Source: JBBQIY01 sp964618405 (GTDB lineage Bacteria > Verrucomicrobiota > Kiritimatiellia > RFP12 > UBA3636). From it: a stretch of DNA of 11,462 bases. The position numbers and the translations under genes are program-made. Positions 4,704 through 11,462 of this stretch are shown here, one piece after another. A model generated the notes under the pieces. That model was not told where the DNA came from. It saw nothing but the letters and a program-made list of their open reading frames with translations, and made no database searches. The stretch lies in NCBI GenBank assembly GCA_964618405.1, contig CAZUAY010000125.1:1-11462 (forward strand), read 5' to 3'. Each line of letters starts with the position of its first letter. The stretch's first letter is position 1.

Positions 4704-5876
4704 GCAGAGCTTGTAGATCGCGAGCACGTCCTGCCAATAGAGCTTCTTTAAACCGCCAAGAGGGCGCTCTTCACCAAAAGCAATTTTCGTTGCCTTCTTC
4801 GCCATGAGCTCAAGCTGATCGTCGCCAATGCCGAGGCCAGTAAGTGTGCTGGGGAGGCCCATCTTCGCATAGAACTCGCGGAGACGACTAATCCCTTCCT
4901 GCACAATGCCTTCGGGATTGCGGAAACTACCGTCGACGCCCATGACCTTGACCGCGAACTGCACGAACATCGATACGTTCGTTTTGTACACGTGTTCCAT
5001 CCAAGCTGGCGTGACAACGGCAAGTCCAGCGCCATGCGCAACATCGTAAATTGCCGACAGCTCGTGCTCGATGCCATGACAGGCCCAATCTTGGCCACGG
5101 CCTACGCCAAGGATCCCCTTGTGCGCAACGTAGCCACTAAAAACGATTTCTGCCCACGCATCGTAATTCGTAGGATCTTTTCGCAGCAATAACGCATTCT
5201 TCATGATCGTGCGAAGCGTGGCTTCGCAAAGCGAGTCGGTCAAATCCGTGTTCGTCGTGTTGGTAAAATAGCGTTCAAAGATATGGCTCATCATGTCGCT
5301 GACACCATTGGCGATCTGATGCTCCGGCAAGGTCAGGCAAAGCTCAGGGTTGAGAATGCTGAAAACGGGACGTAGCACTTCAGCGCCGTATCCGAGCTTG
5401 AGGCAGGCTGCTTCGTTCGTGATGACCGTATTGGGACTGGCTTCGCTTCCAGCGGCCGGGATGGTGAGCACGGTTGCAACCTTCAATGCACTGTCAATCG
5501 GAATTCCCTTAGCAAAGAGATCCCAAACATCGCCTGCGTACGGCACGCCCATCGCAATCGCCTTTGCGGAGTCGATGGCACTTCCTCCGCCAACGGCGAG
5601 AATAAAATCGATCTTCTCCTTACGACAAAGTTCAATGCCCTCCTTAACCAATGCAAGCCGGGGGTTGGGCTTGACGTTGCCCAGTTCTACAATCTTGACG
5701 TCGGCTTTTTTCAGCGAGGCAACGACTTCATCATAGAGCCCGCTCCGTTTGATGCTGCCGCCACCAAAATGAAGTAGAATCTTGTCCGCATGCTTCTTGA
5801 CAAGCTCTCCAACGCGGCTTTGCGTTCCCTTACCGAAGACAATCCGTGTGGCATTACAGTATTCGAAGTTTTCCAT
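4701..5876 (-). CDS. Iron-containing alcohol dehydrogenase (butanol dehydrogenase / YqhD-like)
   Basis: A 391-residue group III (Fe-type) alcohol dehydrogenase, interconverting aldehydes or ketones and alcohols with NAD(P)H in the cytoplasm. The nucleotide-binding domain carries HFGGGSIKRSG (36-46) and AVGGGSAIDSAKAIA (94-108). The metal-binding helical domain has D194 and H198 in GVSDMMSHIFERY, then H267 and H281 in WACHGIEHELSAIYDVAHGAG, so all four metal ligands are present. YDVAHGAGLAVVTPAWM resembles the clostridial butanol dehydrogenase / YqhD subgroup, which often reduces short-chain or toxic aldehydes; the substrate is not determined. The ATG at 5874-5876 is preceded by AAAGGAA five bases upstream. 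The frame stays open 19 codons further up, but that leader (FCAFLAFSGWFTTT) lacks family similarity. The stop lies in a repeat edge, which ends the protein at IYKLC. Confidence 0.93.
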   Translation of the reverse strand: MENFEYCNATRIVFGKGTQSRVGELVKKHADKILLHFGGGSIKRSGLYDEVVASLKKADVKIVELGNVKPNPRLALVKEGIELCRKEKIDFILAVGGGSAIDSAKAIAMGVPYAGDVWDLFAKGIPIDSALKVATVLTIPAAGSEASPNTVITNEAACLKLGYGAEVLRPVFSILNPELCLTLPEHQIANGVSDMMSHIFERYFTNTTNTDLTDSLCEATLRTIMKNALLLRKDPTNYDAWAEIVFSGYVAHKGILGVGRGQDWACHGIEHELSAIYDVAHGAGLAVVTPAWMEHVYKTNVSMFVQFAVKVMGVDGSFRNPEGIVQEGISRLREFYAKMGLPSTLTGLGIGDDQLELMAKKATKIAFGEERPLGGLKKLYWQDVLAIYKLC

Positions 5877-5935
5877 CTTGATTCCTTTCGTCGTTGTGAA
5901 CCACCCGCTGAATGCGAGAAACGCGCAGAACACCC

Positions 5936-7213
5936 TTATGGCATAAGCGCCAGGAGGTGTGCTTCTGGCTCGGCCACGTCAGAGCGCGGCATCACCAGCG
6001 TGAGGGTGGTATTTTCGGGTTTGAAAATTTCGGCGGCCAACGCGAGCACATCCTCACGCGTTACGCGCTTGATGTTTTCCATCGCCTGCATCGGTGTGAT
6101 GAGCTGGTTTCGCAAGGTGCCATTTCCGATCCACGACATGTGACTGCGCGCTGTTTCAAGTCCGAGTCGAAGGCAGCCGAGCATGTACTCACGAGCGCGC
6201 TCAAACTCAGCTTTTGGAATGGCCGTTGTGGCGATCTTCTGGATTTCGGCAGCACAGAGCGCGAGTGCCTTCACGCTGCGCTTGCGATCAAGACCCGCGA
6301 TGATCTGGAAGGCTCCCGTATCGTTGTAGAACGACGGAGCTGACGCCACCGAATAGGCAAGCCCATGCTTTTCGCGTACGACCTGAAAAAGCCGTGAGCT
6401 CATATTCCCGCCCAGCACCACGTTGAGCAGGTTTAGGGTGTGGCGGCGCGGGTCGTAGCAGCCGCACGCCCTGTACCCGATGACGGCTTGAACCTGCTCG
6501 GTCTCGCGCCGATCGAAAATCAAGCGTGTCATCGGCGTCGCATCCGTTGTCGCCTTACATTTACGCACAGCGCCAACAGGTAAACGTGTGGCATAACGAG
6601 CGGCGAGGTCGAGAAGTTTTTCGTGGGTGATGTTACCAGCGGCAGCGATGACAGTGGCGTGCGCGTTGTAGTGATAGTTATGGTATTCGCGCAACGATTC
6701 CGCTGTTGTGGCCTTGAGTGAATCGACAGTTCCTAGAATCTGACTGCCCAGCGGATGACGAGTCCACAGCGCTTGCTGCGCCAAGTCCATAACGTATGCA
6801 TCGGGCTGGTCGTGGTACATGTTAACCTCTTCTAGAATGACAGTACGCTCCTTGTCGACATCGGCATTGGTAAGTTTTGGTGACGCGTACATATCGCCCA
6901 GCACATCGATCGTCAGCGCTGCAGAAGTGGAGGGCGCAACGGCATAAAACACGGTGCTTTCAAAACTCGTGTACGCATTCATGTTTCCGCCGCGACTTTC
7001 AATTGCCTGGGAGATGGCACGTGCGGAACGCTTAGCCGACCCTTTAAAGAGCATGTGCTCAAGGAAGTGACTGTGGCCCGACTGGCGGTGCGCTTCGTAG
7101 CGTGAACCGACGGTTGAGAAGAAGCCGACGGCGAGGCTTTCCACGTCTGGCATCGTCGAGGTCACGATGCGGCAACCGTTATCGAGCGTTGTGACTTTTA
7201 CATGATCAAGCAT
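5936..7213 (-). CDS. M16 (pitrilysin/insulinase) family zinc peptidase
   Basis: A 425-residue peptidase of the M16B type (PqqL / mitochondrial processing peptidase beta-like, as in bacterial YmxG). The inverted zinc motif HxxEH is HFLEH (49-53), with H49 and H53 as ligands and E52 as the general base; E129 in VILEEVNMYHDQP is the likely third ligand. The glycine-rich and R/Y substrate-clamping motif of the C-terminal half is present (GGNMSSRLFQVVREKHGLAYS, 268-288), so both M16 half-domains are complete. There is no signal peptide, so it is probably cytoplasmic. The ATG at 7211-7213 has AAAGGA nine bases upstream. It follows the sugar transferase by 41 bases. Bacterial relatives degrade or process peptides; its substrate here is unknown, and an envelope link is only contextual. 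Confidence 0.93.
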   Translation of the reverse strand: MLDHVKVTTLDNGCRIVTSTMPDVESLAVGFFSTVGSRYEAHRQSGHSHFLEHMLFKGSAKRSARAISQAIESRGGNMNAYTSFESTVFYAVAPSTSAALTIDVLGDMYASPKLTNADVDKERTVILEEVNMYHDQPDAYVMDLAQQALWTRHPLGSQILGTVDSLKATTAESLREYHNYHYNAHATVIAAAGNITHEKLLDLAARYATRLPVGAVRKCKATTDATPMTRLIFDRRETEQVQAVIGYRACGCYDPRRHTLNLLNVVLGGNMSSRLFQVVREKHGLAYSVASAPSFYNDTGAFQIIAGLDRKRSVKALALCAAEIQKIATTAIPKAEFERAREYMLGCLRLGLETARSHMSWIGNGTLRNQLITPMQAMENIKRVTREDVLALAAEIFKPENTTLTLVMPRSDVAEPEAHLLALMP

Positions 7214-7254
7214 TGATTCAATCCTTTTTTTAGGAGGCCGGGATCTTACACCCG

Positions 7255-8724
7255 TTAGTACGCCCCTCTACCAAACACCACCACCCATACCGTTCTAAAC
7301 ACAATATGCAGGTCGAGAATCCAGTTCCGATTGAGCGCATACCAGATGTCCAACAAACACATATCCTCGAACCCTACACTGCTTCGGCCAGCGACCTGCC
7401 AGATGCACGTGATGCCGGGGGGACACGTCTGACGCATGAAAGACCAAGCGCGTTCGTAGCCCTTAAGATCCCTCGCTGGCAACGGTCTTGGCCCAACGAA
7501 ACGCATTTCCCCGCGCATGATGTTCACAAGCTGCGGAAGTTCGTCAATGCTGGTTTTCCGTAAAAAATGCCCGAAGCGCGTCACGCGTGGATCATTATGC
7601 ATTTTGAAAAGAGCACCGTCTGTTTCGTTATGACAGCGCAGGGCGTCGAGCTTCGACTCCGCATCCTCGCACATCGTCCTGTACTTGAACATCTTGAATA
7701 CGCTGCCATTCAGACCCGTTCGATCTTGCACGAAGACAGCGGGGCCGCAACTGTCAATTTTGATGAGCAAAGCCAGCACAAGATGCACTGGAAATAAAAT
7801 GACCAGCAGCAGCGTGGCCACCACTCTTGAACCCAGCCTCCGGATCCAGACGTCTGTCGTGGAGAACTGGGGTGATGGGAAGTGTACGATCGGAATGCCA
7901 TCCATCGTGTCGCCATACGACAAGGGGTTATGGAGTGACAGAAATCGAGGAAAAAGGACGTTCACTGTTTTATTATGTTTTGCGCAAATGCGAACGATGT
8001 CCATAATCGTATCGGTCTTCATGTCACGATCCATGACGAACACGGCACCCATATCGGGCGTCAGAAGTGGTGGCAAGATTCGGCGGACATCAAGGATGCC
8101 GCTAGGAGACGCGATGCGATGCACGATATCGCAACCTTTGAGACGGCCTTCGGCAGACCATTTGTTCAGGTGCTCCGCGTCATCATTGAACCCAATCAGT
8201 AAGGTCTTAATGCGGAGTGACGGATGCCGCTTGCGGGCACAATACAAGATTGAATTCGTCACCCGTCGAACCAAGACAGTCATAACAATATTGACGAGTA
8301 GAACGAGCGGGAGAAAACCGCGCATGTGCCAGGTGCTCTTGGAAAAAAATAGATACGCCGCCACACAGCCGATGACGAGGCCGTTACCGACGAGCGCATT
8401 CCAGAGAACCGGTGTCTTGCGTATTCGCCGATGCCCCTCGTACATCCCCAAAACGGCATAGAAGACGAATAGAAATATAAACGTCAGGCCTAAGTAGATG
8501 GGTGCCCGATTCCAATAAACACGCGCATACATGCTTACTAACTCAAAACGCCCCCCCAGCAGACCGAAAAATTCCTCCGGGAAACGGGAGAAATAGACGA
8601 CAAAGTAGGAGAGGACAAGCGCCACGAAATCATCGACAATATGGATGAACTTGACCCAGTTGGCCAGACGTACGGCACGATTAGGATGACGGGCTTTTAC
8701 ACTCAAACAGGATCCGGTACTCAC
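7255..8724 (-). CDS. Polyprenyl glycosylphosphotransferase (initiating sugar-1-P transferase)
   Basis: A 489-residue integral membrane enzyme of the WbaP/WcaJ type. It transfers a sugar-1-phosphate from a UDP-sugar to undecaprenyl phosphate, the first step of exopolysaccharide or O-antigen synthesis. Residues about 25-160 hold four hydrophobic segments, about 170-285 resemble the CoA_binding_3-like Rossmann region (LLIGFNDDAEHL), and about 297-322 form the re-entrant membrane helix before the catalytic domain. The bacterial sugar transferase domain has KMFKYRTM (344-351), DPRVTRFGHFLRKTSIDELP (378-397) with the catalytic D394-E395 pair, GEMRFVGPRP (405-414) and PGITCIWQVAGRS (436-448). The start is GTG (8722-8724) in a GTGA overlap with the ispG stop, with a strong AGGAGGT four bases upstream. 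The sugar is not predictable. No glycosyltransferases or flippase lie beside it in this window. Confidence 0.93.
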   Translation of the reverse strand: MSTGSCLSVKARHPNRAVRLANWVKFIHIVDDFVALVLSYFVVYFSRFPEEFFGLLGGRFELVSMYARVYWNRAPIYLGLTFIFLFVFYAVLGMYEGHRRIRKTPVLWNALVGNGLVIGCVAAYLFFSKSTWHMRGFLPLVLLVNIVMTVLVRRVTNSILYCARKRHPSLRIKTLLIGFNDDAEHLNKWSAEGRLKGCDIVHRIASPSGILDVRRILPPLLTPDMGAVFVMDRDMKTDTIMDIVRICAKHNKTVNVLFPRFLSLHNPLSYGDTMDGIPIVHFPSPQFSTTDVWIRRLGSRVVATLLLVILFPVHLVLALLIKIDSCGPAVFVQDRTGLNGSVFKMFKYRTMCEDAESKLDALRCHNETDGALFKMHNDPRVTRFGHFLRKTSIDELPQLVNIMRGEMRFVGPRPLPARDLKGYERAWSFMRQTCPPGITCIWQVAGRSSVGFEDMCLLDIWYALNRNWILDLHIVFRTVWVVVFGRGAY

Positions 8725-9845
8725 GAAAACCTCCTGACGGCTTCAACAAGGGCTTCCACCGCTTCTCCTTGGGGATGTCGCGAGACACGCACTCCTTTGA
8801 TGTAGAGCAGAAACTCGTTTTTCCCGCCGACAAGCGCAATGTCGGCATCACGCGCTTCTCCTGGGCCGTTTACCACACAGCCCATCACCGCGACATGCGG
8901 TCGCTTCATTGCCGGATTCTCTCGGTAGAGCTTCTCGAGGGCAACCTCCACATTGTGCGCGGTATTAACGACATCGGCCTGCGTCCTACCGCAGGTCGGG
9001 CATGAGGTCACATTTGCGCCCGGTGTACGGAGTCCAAGGCAACGCAGAAGCTCCAGCCCAACAGCCACTTCCTTCAGGGGTTTATCCGTCAAGGAAACTC
9101 GGATCGTATCGCCGATGCCTTCGTTGAGCAAAATGCCCATGGCAACCGATGAGCGAACCGTCCCCGCCAGAAACGTACCCGCCTCAGTCAGCCCCAAGTG
9201 AAGCGGATAATGCGTCGAGGCTGAAAGCAGTCGATAAGCAGCAAGTGTTCGAGGAATATCGGAGGCCTTAACGGAGATCTTGATATCATAAAAATCCGCG
9301 GCCTCAAGCAATGCCGCATGCCCGAGAGCGCTTTCGACAAGCGCCTCGGCCGTTGCCCCACCATGCTTCGCGAGCAGCGCGGGCTCCAAAGAACCCGCAT
9401 TCACGCCGATGCGAATCGGCACCTTGCGAGCCTTCGCTGCCTGAGCGACCGACTTCACGCGATCGGCTCCGCCGATATTGCCGGGGTTGATCCGGAGTCC
9501 ATCGATGCCTGCTTCCAGCGACAGCATCGCCAACCGCCAATCAAAATGGATATCCGCGACGAGTGGCACGCCTTCGGTCTGCTTCCGGATCGTCGCCAGT
9601 GCCTCTGCTGCCTGCGCATCGGGAACGGCAAGCCTCACGATGTCGCAACCCGCTTCGACAGCCTCCAAAATACAACGAACGGAAGCCTCCACGTCTCGCG
9701 TGTCGGTATCCGCCATCGTTTGCACAGACACGGGGGCGCCTCTACCAATGGGAATTCTGCCGAGCATGATGCGATGCGTTCTGGATCGAGCCAGAACCCC
9801 TTCTGCACCATTTTTCGGATTGATGTTTATTTTCGAGTTCATCAT
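8721..9845 (-). CDS. ispG: 4-hydroxy-3-methylbut-2-en-1-yl diphosphate synthase (IspG/GcpE)
   Basis: IspG catalyses the sixth step of the MEP pathway, reducing MEcPP to HMBPP with a [4Fe-4S] cluster in the cytoplasm, and so feeds isopentenyl diphosphate into undecaprenyl carriers and quinones. At 374 residues it is the short bacterial form without the large central insertion. A TIM-barrel part carries VSVQTMADTDTRD (39-51), CDIVRLAVPD (67-76), PLVADIHFDW (94-103) and GLRINPGNIG (116-125). The cluster domain has C282 and C285 in SCPTCGRT, C323 in VMGCVVNGPGE, and E330 as the fourth ligand position. Two adjacent ATGs (9843-9845 and 9840-9842) could start it; neither has a strong ribosome-binding site. 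It follows rseP by 23 bases, and its stop overlaps the next start, so it sits mid-operon. In many bacteria dxr-rseP-ispG is a recurrent order; dxr is not visible here. Confidence 0.96.
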   Translation of the reverse strand: MMNSKININPKNGAEGVLARSRTHRIMLGRIPIGRGAPVSVQTMADTDTRDVEASVRCILEAVEAGCDIVRLAVPDAQAAEALATIRKQTEGVPLVADIHFDWRLAMLSLEAGIDGLRINPGNIGGADRVKSVAQAAKARKVPIRIGVNAGSLEPALLAKHGGATAEALVESALGHAALLEAADFYDIKISVKASDIPRTLAAYRLLSASTHYPLHLGLTEAGTFLAGTVRSSVAMGILLNEGIGDTIRVSLTDKPLKEVAVGLELLRCLGLRTPGANVTSCPTCGRTQADVVNTAHNVEVALEKLYRENPAMKRPHVAVMGCVVNGPGEARDADIALVGGKNEFLLYIKGVRVSRHPQGEAVEALVEAVRRFS

Positions 9846-9868
9846 GAATCCGGGAGAAAGAAATTAGG

Positions 9869-11356
9869 TTATTCAGTGGGCACTGCTTGACTCGGCGTAT
9901 CAGGCTCGACATCGCCAGCCTGCTCCTGCTTGTCCTTGTCGCGGCCTCCGCCAAAGATAATCGGCAGACTCCACATGTCGCGCATGGAGATCAGAATAAA
10001 GATACCGATCAGAAGTACAGCGAAGACGTTAACCAGGGCATTGATCACGACCGCCGGTATTTCGCGACGGAAAAGGCCGCGCCACAAGGCGAAAACGATA
10101 TGTCCGCCGTCCAGCACAGGCAGTGGCAGAAGATTGAGCATCGCCAAATTCACGTTCAAGAATCGCACGAAAGAAAGCGCTCCTGCGAGGCCAGAAAGCA
10201 TCGTCATCCACATACTGGTGACAATCATAATCGGTCCACCCAGCGCTTTGCCAACCCGCTTGGTCTCCCCTTTTTCCTTCGGCGCAACGAGAGCCCTCAG
10301 CACACGCATGACCGAACTCGCATCGCCCTTAATCTGATCAAGCGGTTTTCGGTACTGCGTCCACGGCGGCCCACTGACACTGTAGGGGGTAAGCATAACA
10401 CCCATCAGGTAAGTGCCGCTCCCGTCTGGATTCGGAGTCGGCAGGATCTGAACGGAATCATGACGCTCGTCTCGCATGTAGCCAATTGACAGCGGCACGC
10501 CACCTGAATGCGCAATCAACTCAACGGCTTGATTGATTCCCATCACGCTGGTTCCATTCACCGACATGATCACGTCGCCCACCTTCAACCCTGCGGATTC
10601 CGCTGGTGAGTTAGTACCGAAACCGCTCACAGCACAGAAGTGCCCCGCTTCGATGTCCGCAACTGAAAAATGCCCGAGTTTGCTCTTTTTAACGGGAACC
10701 GCCAGAGTTGCCATCGCACCGTCAAGCAAGTTGGAGACCGTAAGCGACACCTGATCATCGACCGCATCGAGGTGGCACTCCGTCATGAACTCGGACCAAG
10801 AGCTAACCCTATTTTCGTTCACCGAAAGTATTTTATCACCCGCACGCAAGCCCGAAGCTTCAGCATCCGAGTCGGGAAGCACATAACCCACCACTGCCCC
10901 ATCGAACTTCATGTCGTCCGCTACATTGGGAGGAATTGCCCAGACGATCGAAGCGAGAACCAAAGCGAGAAGCATATTGCCGATTGGACCCGAAACACTG
11001 ACGATGATTCGTTTCCACCACGCAGCAGCCGGAATATCAGCAAGAGGAGCGCCATCCGCCCCCTGAATCGTCTGCATCCCAGAAGGGTCGAGCTGTGGAA
11101 GCGCCACGTAGCCCCCGAACGGAATCCAAGAGATTTTGTAATCCGTACCGTTTATTTTTTTGCGCCAAATAGCCGGCCCAAAACCAATCGAAAAAGCATC
11201 CACACGAAGACCGCAAAGACGAGCGGCGACAAAATGGCCGAATTCGTGGATAAAGATTGTAAAACTAAAAAAAAGGACAACGGCCACAGCGGCACCAAAC
11301 CATCCAAGATAGGTGAGTAAGAGATCCGAGAAAGTACTGGCCATGAAAAACTGCAT
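9869..11356 (-). CDS. rseP: Site-2 intramembrane zinc protease RseP (M50)
   Basis: A 495-residue inner-membrane protease that cuts transmembrane anchors, such as anti-sigma factors and remnant signal peptides, after a first cut by another protease. The first membrane segment (about 20-45) contains the HExxH zinc site HEFGH (37-41). The GFGPAIW and IPFGGYVALP motifs (58-64, 78-87) are typical. Membrane segment two is at about 118-142, PDZ domain one at about 152-225 and PDZ two at about 233-305. The second catalytic element, NLLPLPVLDGGH (408-419), supplies D416. A last hydrophobic segment runs from about 437 to 457, and the C-terminal 30 residues are a polar tail. The domain layout matches two-PDZ RseP (450 residues in E. 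coli), with a slightly longer linker and tail. The ATG at 11354-11356 has AAGG seven bases upstream; the ATG four codons on has none. A substrate sigma/anti-sigma pair is not in the window. Confidence 0.96.
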   Translation of the reverse strand: MQFFMASTFSDLLLTYLGWFGAAVAVVLFFSFTIFIHEFGHFVAARLCGLRVDAFSIGFGPAIWRKKINGTDYKISWIPFGGYVALPQLDPSGMQTIQGADGAPLADIPAAAWWKRIIVSVSGPIGNMLLALVLASIVWAIPPNVADDMKFDGAVVGYVLPDSDAEASGLRAGDKILSVNENRVSSWSEFMTECHLDAVDDQVSLTVSNLLDGAMATLAVPVKKSKLGHFSVADIEAGHFCAVSGFGTNSPAESAGLKVGDVIMSVNGTSVMGINQAVELIAHSGGVPLSIGYMRDERHDSVQILPTPNPDGSGTYLMGVMLTPYSVSGPPWTQYRKPLDQIKGDASSVMRVLRALVAPKEKGETKRVGKALGGPIMIVTSMWMTMLSGLAGALSFVRFLNVNLAMLNLLPLPVLDGGHIVFALWRGLFRREIPAVVINALVNVFAVLLIGIFILISMRDMWSLPIIFGGGRDKDKQEQAGDVEPDTPSQAVPTE

Positions 11357-11392
11357 AAGCTTGCCTTAAAATACGAGTAAAAGAATTTTTAG

Positions 11393-11421
11393 ATTGTATC
11401 AAGAACAGGAAGCCCTGACAA
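11393..11421 (-). promoter_or_regulatory. Sigma70-type promoter for the rseP-ispG cluster
   Basis: On the minus strand there is TTGTCA (11416-11421), exactly 17 bases, then TACAAT (11393-11398). Each hexamer matches the consensus at five of six positions, with ideal spacing. The expected start lies about 30 bases upstream of the rseP ATG. Neither frame past the window edge can be assigned to a gene, so bases 11422-11462 are left unannotated. Confidence 0.7.
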
Positions 11422-11462
11422 TGAGAAGAATCAACGAATTTGTAATCGGTCAGGCACAGGGG

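Noticed and set aside
5877..5933. N-terminal extension of the alcohol dehydrogenase as a signal peptide
   Set aside because: The extension would precede the SD-supported ATG at 5876, has no SD of its own, and this enzyme family is cytoplasmic.
7685..8461. A 258-codon open frame on the plus strand
   Set aside because: It is antisense to the well-supported sugar transferase gene and shows no domain; the composition is that of a reverse-strand shadow.
10670..11320. A 216-codon open frame on the plus strand
   Set aside because: Antisense to rseP, whose HEFGH, PDZ and LDGG motifs are clear; no domain is seen in the antisense product.
11412..11455. Inverted repeat CCTGAC / GTCAGG overlapping the rseP promoter -35, as an operator
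   Set aside because: Only six bases per arm separated by about 29 bases; expected by chance at this length.

Overview
The window is a compact stretch of bacterial chromosome at roughly mid-50s percent G+C, in which all nine recognisable genes lie on the minus strand. Gene content (a PVC-style conserved small protein, a planctomycete/verrucomicrobial-type left-handed beta-helix acyltransferase, an rseP-ispG pair) and the heptamer-type intergenic repeats suggest a member of the Planctomycetes-Verrucomicrobia-Chlamydiae group, perhaps Kiritimatiellota or a relative. That assignment is an impression from protein families and repeats, not a computed placement.

Transcription runs from high to low coordinates. 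Block A (11421 to about 4588) opens with a good sigma70-type promoter (TTGTCA, 17-base spacer, TACAAT) in front of rseP (membrane site-2 protease). It continues with ispG (MEP isoprenoid pathway), a polyisoprenyl-phosphate sugar-1-phosphate transferase that starts on a GTG overlapping the ispG stop, an M16 zinc peptidase and an iron-containing alcohol dehydrogenase. It ends in two tandem terminator-like hairpins built into a 59-bp direct repeat. Isoprenoid synthesis, a lipid-carrier-using enzyme and a membrane protease thus form an envelope-flavoured cluster.

Region B (4296-4700) is a gene-free, repeat-rich spacer of about 405 bp. It holds the tandem hairpin repeats, a perfect 11-bp-arm palindrome, and a degenerate heptamer array with a core element that recurs inverted at 59-80. 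It also contains the probable promoter of the next gene, a BaiN/HI0933-type flavoprotein (3069-4295).

Block C (3002 to 105) is a tight four-gene unit joined by 1- or 4-base stop/start overlaps: a conserved hypothetical protein, proC (proline biosynthesis), a membrane-anchored Hedgehog-signalling-domain-like (M15-related) metallopeptidase, and a hexapeptide-repeat acyltransferase. The acyltransferase's last ten or so codons and its stop codon lie inside a heptamer repeat array that fills the start of the window.

The most striking item is the Hedgehog-like protein. It carries near-verbatim animal Hedgehog N-domain motifs (SLHKEGRALD, AGFDWVYYE, HIHASVKA) with all zinc ligands kept, while two of the calcium-site aspartates are replaced. 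The second theme is repeat sequence that supplies gene 3' ends and possible alternative RNA hairpins.
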